From Deltaproteobacteria bacterium (GTDB lineage Bacteria > Bdellovibrionota_B > Oligoflexia > Oligoflexales > CAIYRB01), in contig VGTI01000003.1 of the NCBI GenBank assembly GCA_016874735.1, forward strand, positions 1-64,000: 64,000 nt of DNA, in the 5' to 3' direction. A program made the position numbers and the translations under genes. The notes beneath the pieces were generated by a model that was given only the letters and a program-made list of their open reading frames with translations, was not told the origin of the DNA and did not search any database. Position 1 is the stretch's first letter. The number at the start of each line of letters is the position of its first letter. Positions 53,173-61,486 of this stretch are shown here, in pieces.

Positions 53173-54654
53173 ATGATGCCCCTGATTGAATCAACCAATG
53201 TCTTTGGAGTGGTTCGATTAGCCATCTATGGATTGGCCGTCTACAACTCTGTTAAGATCGTTAGCAATAGGGCGTCACCTGGGGCCTCAATCGCATGGCT
53301 TTTGCTACATGCGGTGGTACCCTTTGTGGCAGTTCCAGCCTACCTGCTGATTGGTGACTATAGAATTAAGGGATATGTGCGGCGCCACCGCGCCAGCCAG
53401 CAGCAGCTAGCTGATGCTGGTGCCTTAATGTTGCCAGAGGCGCCTCCTGACCCAGCTACTTTGCCGGCGGAGATTCGAAATACCTATCGAATTTTTTCCA
53501 CTGTATTGCGTCAATTCGGCACTGTATTCGAACCTCAGAGAGGGTATGCAACACTGCTGGTTGACGGCAAAGACACATTTACATCGATATTCCAAGCTAT
53601 CTCGGCAGCTAAATCCTATGTGATGGTTCAGTACTACATACTGCGCTCGGACCGGCTTGGCCTTGAATTAAAGCGGCTTCTGATCTCAAAAGCAAGGTCA
53701 GGGGTTGCTGTCTACATGCTCTACGATGACATGGGCAGCTTTTGGTTATCCAAGGACTACCTGCGTGACCTTCAAAAGGCAGGGGTCAATGTCGAGCGAT
53801 TTTTGCCAATCCTCATTTTCAAGCGATTTTTCCAAATGAATTTTCGCAACCATCGTAAACTTGTCATTGTTGACGGCGAAATCGCGTTCACTGGTGGCCT
53901 TAATGTTGGCGAAGAATATGCAGCGAAAAAATCCCGAAAAACAAGACTTCGCTATTGGCGGGATACCCACGTACAGATCCAGGGCGCTCCAGTTACGCAG
54001 CTAGAAGATGTTTTTCTTGAAGACTGGTATTTTGCAACCGGACAACAGCTAAAGCTGCAGACTGCCAAGGCCTCTTTAAATGTTGAAGACCATGCTACAC
54101 AAGATCGAAGTATAGTCCAGATTGTCCCTACAGGCCCTACAGATGAGACCGTCGTTAGCTTACTATTTATTCTTCAATTAACAAATTTAGCTGAAAGGCG
54201 TCTCTGGCTCGCTTCTCCATATTTTGTGCCTGACCCGGCCATCATGCACGCTCTGGAATTGGCTGCCTTGCGAGGCGTCGATGTGCGCTTAATGTTACCT
54301 TATCGCTCCGATAATGCGTTTGTTCACTGGGTTTCACTCTCCTATGCTTCCGAGCTTCAATCGCGTGGAATCAAAGTTTTACTTTTCACCGCTGGCTTCA
54401 TGCACCAAAAGGCAATTTTGGTCGATGACTCTTTGGCTGCGATTGGCACCATGAATCTCGATAACAGGGCCCTATATTTGAACTTCGAGACTATGGTTCT
54501 ATTCCATGGTAAAGCCTTTAATCAGCGCGTGGCGAAGATGCTTGAGAAGGACTTCCAGTCCTGCCGCGAGCTGACTAGACCAACAAAACCTCTGAAAAGG
54601 GCTGTCGCTGCGCTTCGCGGAAACGTTGCCAGACTTCTGGCACCTGTACTTTAG
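53173..54654 (+). CDS. cls: Cardiolipin synthase
   Basis: 493 residues. N-terminal membrane segments (~5-65, including 'ASIAWLLLHAVVPFVAVPAYLLIG') precede two phospholipase-D motifs: HRKLVIVDG in 'NFRNHRKLVIVDGEIAFTGGLN' (~230-250) and HQKAILVDD in 'FMHQKAILVDDSLAAIGTMNLDNRA' (~412-436). Joins two phosphatidylglycerols at the inner membrane. A second ATG one codon later is equally possible. Intact and typical in length. Confidence 0.93.
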   Translation: MMPLIESTNVFGVVRLAIYGLAVYNSVKIVSNRASPGASIAWLLLHAVVPFVAVPAYLLIGDYRIKGYVRRHRASQQQLADAGALMLPEAPPDPATLPAEIRNTYRIFSTVLRQFGTVFEPQRGYATLLVDGKDTFTSIFQAISAAKSYVMVQYYILRSDRLGLELKRLLISKARSGVAVYMLYDDMGSFWLSKDYLRDLQKAGVNVERFLPILIFKRFFQMNFRNHRKLVIVDGEIAFTGGLNVGEEYAAKKSRKTRLRYWRDTHVQIQGAPVTQLEDVFLEDWYFATGQQLKLQTAKASLNVEDHATQDRSIVQIVPTGPTDETVVSLLFILQLTNLAERRLWLASPYFVPDPAIMHALELAALRGVDVRLMLPYRSDNAFVHWVSLSYASELQSRGIKVLLFTAGFMHQKAILVDDSLAAIGTMNLDNRALYLNFETMVLFHGKAFNQRVAKMLEKDFQSCRELTRPTKPLKRAVAALRGNVARLLAPVL

Positions 54655-54685
54655 CTCCCTCAGGGGTATCAAACGGAGCTCGACA

Positions 54686-54934
54686 ATGACTATGTCAGTC
54701 AAAATTCGCTACTTCGCCTTACTTAAGGACTTAGTTGGGCATTCTGAGGAATCCCTTCTAGTTCCTACTGGGTCCACTGCTGGAGATTTATATCTAAAAT
54801 TAGCTGGAAAATATGCGTTCCCCTTGGCGTTAACAGACGTCCGCGTCGCCGTTAATGATGAGTTCACGACTGCGTCACATCCACTAAAAGCAAATGACTT
54901 CATAGTTTTCATACCACCTGTCGCTGGAGGTTAG
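54686..54934 (+). CDS. moaD: Molybdopterin synthase small subunit
   Basis: 82 residues from the ATG at 54686 (GGAGC upstream; ORF otherwise extends into cls). Ubiquitin-like MoaD: 'VKIRYFALLKDLVGH', 'VAVNDEFTTASHPLKANDFIVFIPPVAGG'. The C-terminal Gly-Gly is thiocarboxylated to donate sulphur. First gene of the Mo-cofactor run; moaE follows after 1 base. Confidence 0.94.
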   Translation: MTMSVKIRYFALLKDLVGHSEESLLVPTGSTAGDLYLKLAGKYAFPLALTDVRVAVNDEFTTASHPLKANDFIVFIPPVAGG

Positions 54935-54935
54935 C

Positions 54936-55403
54936 ATGGAACTCGACCACCTATCTGGTCACATAAGCTGCTCCATTAGCCCCGAACCTATCGATTCAAC
55001 CGTGCATCGGCGTAGCTTGCCATTAACAGGTTCGGCTGGTGGCTTTGTGTGTTTCGAGGGATTAGTAAGGAACGTCAATCATGGCAAATCGGTCTTTCGG
55101 CTAGATTATGAGGTATACGAAGTTCTCGCACTCAAGGAAATGCGACGCATTGCTGCACAAGCTATGACCGACTTTCAGCTCTTTAGTGTGCGAATGTGGC
55201 ATCGATCGGGATCACTCTGCATCGGTGAAACCGCCGTATACATCGACGTCCTATCACGTCATAGGGCCGAAGCATTCCGCGGCTGTAGGTTTGTGATCGA
55301 TGCCATCAAGCAGCGCGTTCCCATTTGGAAAAAAGAATACTACGATGATGGGACTGTGACCTGGAGTCAGTGCCATGAACATACGATTGAACCGGCACTT
55401 TGA
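54936..55403 (+). CDS. moaE: Molybdopterin synthase large subunit
   Basis: 155 residues. The MoaE pattern is clear: 'GGFVCFEGLVRNVNHGKSV', 'DYEVYEVLALKEMRRI' and 'VPIWKKEYYDDGTVTW', with the catalytic lysines in the second and third. Accepts sulphur from MoaD to convert cPMP into molybdopterin. GGAGG for its start lies in the moaD end. Confidence 0.95.
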   Translation: MELDHLSGHISCSISPEPIDSTVHRRSLPLTGSAGGFVCFEGLVRNVNHGKSVFRLDYEVYEVLALKEMRRIAAQAMTDFQLFSVRMWHRSGSLCIGETAVYIDVLSRHRAEAFRGCRFVIDAIKQRVPIWKKEYYDDGTVTWSQCHEHTIEPAL

Positions 55404-55418
55404 GGAGATTTGGGGCTA

Positions 55419-55712
55419 ATGGCTAGAGAGATCTATAAGGGTGAGATCGAATCCCTTCTGGCTGATGGTGCTCTGTTAGTAGATGTCCGTGAGGGATTGG
55501 AGCATGGGCGGGACGAGGGTATACCGGGACACACCCATGTGCCTCTGTCACAGATAAACGAACTTCGGTCGCAGTTAGTGGTTCCAAGGCCAGTTATTTT
55601 TTATTGTAGGTCAGGACTTCTGAGTTTCCAGGCAGCTACGATCGTTGCAAATTGGACTGAGCAGCCTGTTTACTACCTGGCTGGCGGATTAGTCAGCTAT
55701 GTTAATGCATAA
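55419..55712 (+). CDS. Rhodanese-like sulphurtransferase in the Mo-cofactor operon
   Basis: 97 residues from the ATG at 55419 (GAGGAG upstream; a TTG at 55410 lies too close to it). Single rhodanese domain: 'LLVDVREGLEHGRDEGIPGHTHVPLSQI' and the active-site loop 'FYCRSGLLSFQA' with the persulphide Cys. By position it may supply sulphur for MoaD thiocarboxylation, which in other species is done by a rhodanese domain of MoeB/MOCS3. That is inference. Overlaps the next gene by 14 bases. Confidence 0.9.
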   Translation: MAREIYKGEIESLLADGALLVDVREGLEHGRDEGIPGHTHVPLSQINELRSQLVVPRPVIFYCRSGLLSFQAATIVANWTEQPVYYLAGGLVSYVNA

Positions 55713-57324
55713 TTACACCCTAGCGATTCTCTGTGGGGGAATGTCCAGTCGCCTTGGCAGTGACAAGGGACTCTACCGTCCTCCGGGGGAAGACAGCTTG
55801 ATCGTCCGGACATTGAGATTGTTGGGTAGACAGGCAACCGAAGTACTACTTGTTTGCCATGACCCGGCGCAGAAAAGTCATTACGAAACCGAACTCTCTT
55901 TGTGCGCCGTCAAACCACGAACCTCGCCGTTGAGGATAGTGACAGACCAATCTGCAATTGACTCGATAATCCCGAGATCTGCCCTCACCGGCATTGCTAC
56001 GGCACTGATCCACGCAAAAAACCCGCGGGTGTTGGTGGTTGCCATCGACCAGTTAGGAGTGCGTCAACGCCATTTACTAAGACTACTCCAGGCAGCTGGT
56101 CCTATGACTGAACAATCCGTAGTTACCTTTAGCGACGCGAGCGGTGATCCCCTACCTTTTCCGTCTATGTGGTCCACCTCTACCCTTCCCTCGATTTTGA
56201 CTCGGCTTGCTAACGGTGCCTTTAGCGTGCGTTCTGCAATCCGCGAGTCCACTTATCTACTACTAAACTTTGAGTCAGAGACCCCAGGCCTGACAGATCC
56301 ATTGCTAGTCAATGCCAATACATTGAGTGACATGAGTCAGTATTTCGGTAAGCCACTCTTCGACTTTCGAGGCAGAAGGCTTAATTACTTGCGTTTCTCG
56401 CTCACTGAGGCATGCAACATGGCCTGTACGTATTGCCTACCAGAAGGATATCCGCAGTGGTATCGACATAAAGCGACTTTGACGCTGCCGCAAATAACCA
56501 CCCTACTAGGCGGCTTTAGACGTCTAGGATTTCGAAAAGTTAGATTCACCGGAGGAGAACCTACAACCCATCGTAGTTGTCTTCAGGCTGTCGCTGTCGC
56601 TGACTCCATGGGATTCGAGACTATTGCCATAACTACCAATGGACTGCTCATCGGAGATCTAAAGCCTTGGATTAATGCTGGACTGACCCATCTGAATGTC
56701 AGTCTCGACAGCCTCGACGAGGATGAGTTTCTACAACTCACCAAAAGCAAAGAATTAAAAAAAGTCCTTCAACTCATCGAACAAGCAGCGGCCCTAGGAA
56801 TCAAGACCAAAGTCAATACAGTGTTAATGCGATCGGTAAATGGTTCTCGGTCAAGTATTATTAGACTACTAGACTGGGTGTCCAAGACTCCAATTACACT
56901 TAGATTTATTGAGTTGATGGATACTGGCCTCAATCATAGCTTCGCAGCTCGAGAGAGAATACTCGGCACGGACATTGAGCCCCTATTAATCGAGCGAGGG
57001 TACGCGAGGGTCAACCAAGATACGAAAAACCTGAATCCCGAGGGGCCGGCTGTTAATTATGCACACCCATTTTGGTCCGGCCAAATTGGACTAATAAACC
57101 CACTGTCTGGAAACTTCTGCAATACTTGCAATAGGTTAAGGATTACTGCCCGCGGCAACCTGAAACTTTGTTTGTTTGGCGACCAAGATTCAGCGCTAGA
57201 CATGACCTCTCCCGAGGCTGTCGCCTTGAATGTCCAGCAGCTAATTGGTACAAAGCCCGAGCGGCACTATTTGGACGTCGGAAACTACGGTAACGTCGCC
57301 ACTTTCCGCACTATTGGTGGTTGA
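55699..57324 (+). CDS. MobA-MoaA fusion: Mo-cofactor nucleotidyltransferase plus GTP 3',8-cyclase
   Basis: 541 residues. The N-terminal ~215 residues are a MobA-type nucleotidyltransferase: 'ILCGGMSSRLGSDKGLY' (10-26), 'VVAIDQL' with the metal-binding Asp, and 'NANTLSDM'. Residues ~225-541 are a radical-SAM MoaA: the 'CNMACTYC' cluster (Cys239, 243, 246), 'TGGEPTTHR', and the C-terminal 'CNTCNRLRITARGNLKLCLF' second cluster. It ends in the Gly-Gly needed for activity. MobA adds GMP to molybdopterin; MoaA makes the first precursor. Both catalytic parts look intact. Each is normally a separate ~200 and ~330-residue protein, so the length fits a direct fusion. Confidence 0.95.
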   Translation: MLMHNYTLAILCGGMSSRLGSDKGLYRPPGEDSLIVRTLRLLGRQATEVLLVCHDPAQKSHYETELSLCAVKPRTSPLRIVTDQSAIDSIIPRSALTGIATALIHAKNPRVLVVAIDQLGVRQRHLLRLLQAAGPMTEQSVVTFSDASGDPLPFPSMWSTSTLPSILTRLANGAFSVRSAIRESTYLLLNFESETPGLTDPLLVNANTLSDMSQYFGKPLFDFRGRRLNYLRFSLTEACNMACTYCLPEGYPQWYRHKATLTLPQITTLLGGFRRLGFRKVRFTGGEPTTHRSCLQAVAVADSMGFETIAITTNGLLIGDLKPWINAGLTHLNVSLDSLDEDEFLQLTKSKELKKVLQLIEQAAALGIKTKVNTVLMRSVNGSRSSIIRLLDWVSKTPITLRFIELMDTGLNHSFAARERILGTDIEPLLIERGYARVNQDTKNLNPEGPAVNYAHPFWSGQIGLINPLSGNFCNTCNRLRITARGNLKLCLFGDQDSALDMTSPEAVALNVQQLIGTKPERHYLDVGNYGNVATFRTIGG

Positions 57325-57364
57325 ATTAGATACACCAGAATAGGTTTGCGGTGGGTTCTCGTGC

Positions 57365-57838
57365 ATGGGTGATTTTTCACATTTGAGTCAGGACGGCAAC
57401 GCCAGGATGGTCGATATCGGTGCTAAGGCTATCACCGCACGGAAGGCCCTAGTCGGCGGATGCGTCTCGATCTCGAAGGATTGTCGTGCTGCTCTCAAAG
57501 CAGAGAGCATCCGTGAGATCATAACAACGGCCCGAATTGCGGGGATTCAAGCTAGTAAGCAATGCTCCATGCTTATCCCCTTATGCCACCAAATCGCTCT
57601 TAACAAAGTCGAAATCGAGATCGTCTTGGATCCGAACAAACTTCAGTTCTCATTATCAGTTCAGGCCCACTCTGCTGGAAGCACTGGGGTCGAAATGGAA
57701 GCTCTTACTGCAGCATCTATTGCAGGTCTTACCATTTATGACATGATCAAGGCTGTCGATCCGGCCGCAACGGTGGGACCATTCCGTCTGTTGCACAAGT
57801 CGGGAGGTAAACATGGTGAGTGGAGCCGGGATGACTGA
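57365..57838 (+). CDS. moaC: Cyclic pyranopterin monophosphate synthase
   Basis: 157 residues. MoaC converts the MoaA product to cPMP. 'MVDIGAKAITARKALVGG', 'ASKQCSMLIPLCHQIALNKVEIEI' and 'GVEMEALTAASIAGLTIYDMIKAVD' are all present, including the CHQI segment. The last bases overlap the mog start. Confidence 0.96.
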   Translation: MGDFSHLSQDGNARMVDIGAKAITARKALVGGCVSISKDCRAALKAESIREIITTARIAGIQASKQCSMLIPLCHQIALNKVEIEIVLDPNKLQFSLSVQAHSAGSTGVEMEALTAASIAGLTIYDMIKAVDPAATVGPFRLLHKSGGKHGEWSRDD

Positions 57839-58343
57839 ATCACGTACTTCGAAAGTGCTAGTTAGCTCCGATCGTGCCGCTGATGGTATCTACGGGGATC
57901 TTAGTGGGCCGGCTGCAGCTAACTGGCTGGAATTGCATGGCTATAGAGTAGAAGGTATCCAGATTGTCGCAGACGATCGCCTTGAATTAGGTAGAGCTAT
58001 CGAGATTGCGTGCTCTGGTGAGATCGATCTTCTAGTGATTTCTGGCGGTACAGGCCTTGGTAGCCGCGACATCACCCCACAAACCCTTGATGCGATTGCA
58101 GATTACTCCATTCCTGGCTTTGGAGAGCTACTACGTCGGGAAAGCTTACGCTATTCACTTAATGCCTATTTGAGCCGCTGTGGAGGGTGGGTCAAAAATC
58201 GCGTCCTCGTGCTCGCGCTACCAGGAAATCCCAAAGCGGTATGTGAGCAATTAGATATACTGAGCGATCTCCTTCCGCATGCTCTAAAGAGCCTAGGGGA
58301 TGCTTGTAAAGATCGTCGCGCCCCGGTGGATGTGCATGATTAG
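57831..58343 (+). CDS. mog: Molybdopterin adenylyltransferase
   Basis: 170 residues from the ATG at 57831 (GGAGCCGGG upstream, overlapping moaC end; an ATG at 57813 is less well served). Mog/MogA fold: 'VLVSSDRAADGIYGDLSGP', 'LLVISGGTGLGSRDITPQTL', 'VKNRVLVLALPGNPKAVCEQL'. Adenylates molybdopterin before Mo insertion by MoeA. The last bases overlap moeA. Confidence 0.9.
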   Translation: MTESRTSKVLVSSDRAADGIYGDLSGPAAANWLELHGYRVEGIQIVADDRLELGRAIEIACSGEIDLLVISGGTGLGSRDITPQTLDAIADYSIPGFGELLRRESLRYSLNAYLSRCGGWVKNRVLVLALPGNPKAVCEQLDILSDLLPHALKSLGDACKDRRAPVDVHD

Positions 58344-59532
58344 TTACGAGCGAGCGCTTGAAATCATTGCAACTCTGCCCCGCAGCAGCCAACTTGGCTC
58401 CGTGCAGCTTGAGCATGCTTTGGGTCGTATATTAGCGACTGATTTAGCTGCTCGCATACCATCCCCCCCCTTCTGTAATAGCGCCATGGATGGATATGTC
58501 TGCCGGTGGGATGAATTAGTTAGTACCCCACTCAAAGTGTCGGGCTTATTAAAGGCCCAAGCAAACCCCTCTGTCTCATGGACTTCACCCCGCGAATCCG
58601 GCACCTGCTTCCGCATAACCACAGGAAGTCCGGTTCCCCCATGGGCCGATACCGTTGTACCTCACGAGGGAGTGAAAGTCAGAAGCGACGGTCGTATTGA
58701 GCTCAACGGTCAACTTAAACCAGGGGATAACATTCGTCGTGCAGGAGAGGATCTGACTGAAGGTGAGCAAATAATTGCCAGCGGGACTCTGCTCGATCCC
58801 GAGCGAATCATGCTGGCTGCAGCCTTTGGTCATGAAACTTTGCTAACGTTTGAGCCACCGAAAATTATCGTCGCCACCAGCGGGGATGAGATTGTAAGCC
58901 CTGGATCTCAATTACCCTTCGGCGCCATGTTCAACTCCAATCGGTATTTTTTGCAGGCATCCCTCCAAAAATTAGGTCTGAGTTGCGCCAGTGAACCAAT
59001 TCACTTGCGAGATGAACTCTCGGTTGCGGTAAAGCGAATGAAGGAAGAGTTAGGGAATTCATCTGGCTCGACTATGACAATAACTACCGGGGCGGTATCG
59101 GCCGGCGACACAGACTTCATACCCGAACTTGTCAGGACTTTGGGGTTTAAAATCCTTTTCCACAAAGTTGCTGTAAGACCTGGAAAGCCGGTGATGCTTG
59201 CAATACGCGATCAACATGTATGGCTAGGTTTACCAGGAAATCCCCTGGCTACTTGCACTGGTTGGTACTATTTTGGACGACCAGTGCTCACCGCAATAAG
59301 CGGTCTGGCACCTACAAAGAAGCAAATTGTGCAGTGTTCAACCGACCTAACTAAGCCTGAAAGCTTGCGTTGCTTTTATCGTGGCATTTTAAATGCCGAC
59401 GGCCTGAAAATCTCACCCAAGCAGGGAAGCGCTCACTTCTCAGCTTCGATTGATAACAATGCTTATGTGGAGCTACCAGCGGGTTACTCCACAATCCAAG
59501 CCGGGACCAAGCTCCTGGCGCTAACACCATAA
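58336..59532 (+). CDS. moeA: Molybdopterin molybdenumtransferase
   Basis: 398 residues from the ATG at 58336, overlapping the mog stop (GGTGG upstream; earlier ATGs are in the mog gene). MoeA: 'NSAMDGYV', 'RITTGSPVPPWADTVVPHEGVKV', 'GDNIRRAGEDLTEGEQII' and 'TTGAVSAGDTDFIPE', then 'RPGKPVMLAI...LPGNPLAT'. Inserts molybdate. Last gene of the operon. Confidence 0.95.
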   Translation: MISYERALEIIATLPRSSQLGSVQLEHALGRILATDLAARIPSPPFCNSAMDGYVCRWDELVSTPLKVSGLLKAQANPSVSWTSPRESGTCFRITTGSPVPPWADTVVPHEGVKVRSDGRIELNGQLKPGDNIRRAGEDLTEGEQIIASGTLLDPERIMLAAAFGHETLLTFEPPKIIVATSGDEIVSPGSQLPFGAMFNSNRYFLQASLQKLGLSCASEPIHLRDELSVAVKRMKEELGNSSGSTMTITTGAVSAGDTDFIPELVRTLGFKILFHKVAVRPGKPVMLAIRDQHVWLGLPGNPLATCTGWYYFGRPVLTAISGLAPTKKQIVQCSTDLTKPESLRCFYRGILNADGLKISPKQGSAHFSASIDNNAYVELPAGYSTIQAGTKLLALTP

Positions 59533-59552
59533 ACAACTGAAAGAATTACACC

Positions 59553-60554
59553 TTGGACACCAACCAACCAACCGAACCTACTGTCGAAATAACTAAGAAA
59601 CAGCGAGTCATTGCCGCTCGTGGTCAAGAGGTTAACGTCGATTACTTCCTGTTTTCTTGCCTCGAGCAAGAGCGTCTGGAGAGAGCTCAGGGGGCAGGTA
59701 CACCGCCTTTACAGTGGCCAGGTCTCACCAGCGGCGCGACGCAGCAGGCAGAAGTTACTCAGCCATTCGAAAGCTTGGTTTCGGAGCTTTGTCAGTGGTA
59801 TAGCGATCGCTTCCCAGAGCTAACATCGAACCGAAAGATAGACCACGAACAGCTAGTCGAGGTCGTTCCAGCCTTTGTTGCCATGTGCCGTGATCTCGCA
59901 GATCTATTCAAAATCAAATCGGATCAAAACTTGCCTGCGTTGCCAGTTGCGGCGGGTATAGATCGCAGCCCCTGGGATGCAATAGAAGGCGCCATACGAC
60001 GCTTTTTCTCGAGCAACAGTCATCTATTCCTGCGCTACCTTTCATGGGCACACGGCGCTGAGAGAGTTGAAGAGTTTGTACCAGGTAGCCGCCCTCCCGT
60101 TGGCAAATATGCTCCTCCCCCGTTGCCTCGTAGTGGCAGCCGTGATGCTCGCACTGGCCGATCTGATCGTCTGAGTGGGAGTAAAGGTAAGGGGGATAGG
60201 GGCGGTAAACACGAAAAACCCGAATTCCGCACCCGTAACGAAAGACCTTCTCGACCCGATAGGGACCGCCAGAGACCCTTCAAAAATCATAAAGAACAAG
60301 GACCTCAGCAAGAACACAAACGCCGTCCACGCAAGAGCGACGAGGAGACGGCTAAGCTCACCGACAAAGCTATGGCCGAAGTAAATCAGGCGATTGCGAC
60401 GCTGCGTTCTGATAGTTCTGTGCAGGAAATCACATTACTGCCAACCAATAGTTTCTACCGGCGCATCCAACATCAAGAAATCGTTGATGCTGGTTTTGTC
60501 TCGAATTCCGTTGGTGAAGGGGCCGATCGGGCGGTGAAAATTACGCGAAAGTAA
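59553..60554 (+). CDS. R3H-domain nucleic-acid-binding protein
   Basis: 333 residues, starting at a TTG at 59553 (weak GAAAG upstream). The first ~170 residues are helical and unrecognised. Residues ~185-275 are low-complexity, rich in Arg, Lys, Asp and Pro. The last ~45 residues are an R3H domain: 'LLPTNSFYRRIQHQEIVDAGFVSNSVGEGADRAVKI'. The R3H Arg-x3-His pair is present (R..Q-H). Binds single-stranded nucleic acid in other proteins. Possible RNA-binding role; no KH domain (as in Jag) is present. Confidence 0.78.
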   Translation: MDTNQPTEPTVEITKKQRVIAARGQEVNVDYFLFSCLEQERLERAQGAGTPPLQWPGLTSGATQQAEVTQPFESLVSELCQWYSDRFPELTSNRKIDHEQLVEVVPAFVAMCRDLADLFKIKSDQNLPALPVAAGIDRSPWDAIEGAIRRFFSSNSHLFLRYLSWAHGAERVEEFVPGSRPPVGKYAPPPLPRSGSRDARTGRSDRLSGSKGKGDRGGKHEKPEFRTRNERPSRPDRDRQRPFKNHKEQGPQQEHKRRPRKSDEETAKLTDKAMAEVNQAIATLRSDSSVQEITLLPTNSFYRRIQHQEIVDAGFVSNSVGEGADRAVKITRK

Positions 60555-60559
60555 ATGTT

Positions 60560-61342
60560 ATGACTGCTTATACAATGGCAAATCGTGTCGTAGTCATAAC
60601 AGGCGCTAGCTCGGGGATCGGTGCCGCGTGTGCAAGGGCTTTTGCAAGCCATGGGTGTAGGCTAGCCTTGGGGGCACGACGTACCGATAGACTTGCTTCA
60701 TTAGCACGTGAACTGGAGGGTCTCGGCTCTCCGCAGGTTTGGAGTGGCTGGCTCGACGTCAGGGACGGTCGGTCGATCACAAATTTTCACCGTGATGTCG
60801 TGAACAACTTTGGCCGCGTTGATGTCTTAATTAACAATGCAGGATTAGCTGCTGGTCTGGATCCCGTATCCACTGGAGAAGACGCCGATTGGGAGGCGAT
60901 GCTGGACACGAACGTGCTCGGTCTATTAAAAGTCACTCGAGCGTTTCTTCCAGATATGGTGACAAGACAGCGCGGTCATATCATCAATCTTGGCTCTATT
61001 GCTGGGTTGCAGACATATGCGAAAGGAGCTGCTTATGCCGGCTCAAAACATGCTGTCCGGGCGATCAGCGGCGCCCTCAGATTAGAATTAATTGGTGCAG
61101 GAATACGAGTCACCGAAATTGACCCTGGAATGGTGGAAACTGAATTCAGCTTAGTACGCCTCAAGGACCCGAAAAAAGCTAACGCAGTTTACGCGGGAAT
61201 GACGCCACTCACGGCTGAAGATATTGCCGACACAATCATGTTTGCCGCAAACAGACCCTCTCACGTCAACATAGATCAAATCGTTTTAATGCCGACTGAT
61301 CAGGCCGCCGCAACACAAGTGTATCGACGACCCCAAGCATAA
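60560..61342 (+). CDS. Short-chain dehydrogenase/reductase
   Basis: 260 residues. Classical SDR: dinucleotide motif 'TGASSGIGAACA', 'NNAGLAAG', the catalytic Ser in 'LGSIAG', and 'YAGSKHA' (Tyr and Lys). It is close to the YdfG-type SDRs that oxidise 3-hydroxy acids or serine. Substrate unknown. Its start is 3 bases after the R3H gene stop (60554-60560). Confidence 0.94.
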   Translation: MTAYTMANRVVVITGASSGIGAACARAFASHGCRLALGARRTDRLASLARELEGLGSPQVWSGWLDVRDGRSITNFHRDVVNNFGRVDVLINNAGLAAGLDPVSTGEDADWEAMLDTNVLGLLKVTRAFLPDMVTRQRGHIINLGSIAGLQTYAKGAAYAGSKHAVRAISGALRLELIGAGIRVTEIDPGMVETEFSLVRLKDPKKANAVYAGMTPLTAEDIADTIMFAANRPSHVNIDQIVLMPTDQAAATQVYRRPQA

Positions 61343-61465
61343 CCACCTGAGTTGTATATCCTATTTTGAATTAGTTTGAAGTCAGTCAACATCGAATTTG
61401 GGGGCAGAGCTCAAGCTTCAGTGGGCTCAGCCGAAAACTAGGACTGGCGGATATTTTTACTAACA

Positions 61466-61485
61466 GCGAAACACGGAGGTTTCGC
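61466..61485 (+). promoter_or_regulatory. Hairpin presenting the ribosome-binding site of the lipoprotein gene
   Basis: A 7-bp perfect stem GCGAAAC / GTTTCGC (61466-61472 and 61479-61485) holds the ACGGAG loop, so the Shine-Dalgarno GGAGG lies partly in the loop and one base into the stem. The ATG is at 61487. It may tune translation, but a functional role is not shown. Confidence 0.45.
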
Positions 61486-61486
61486 A

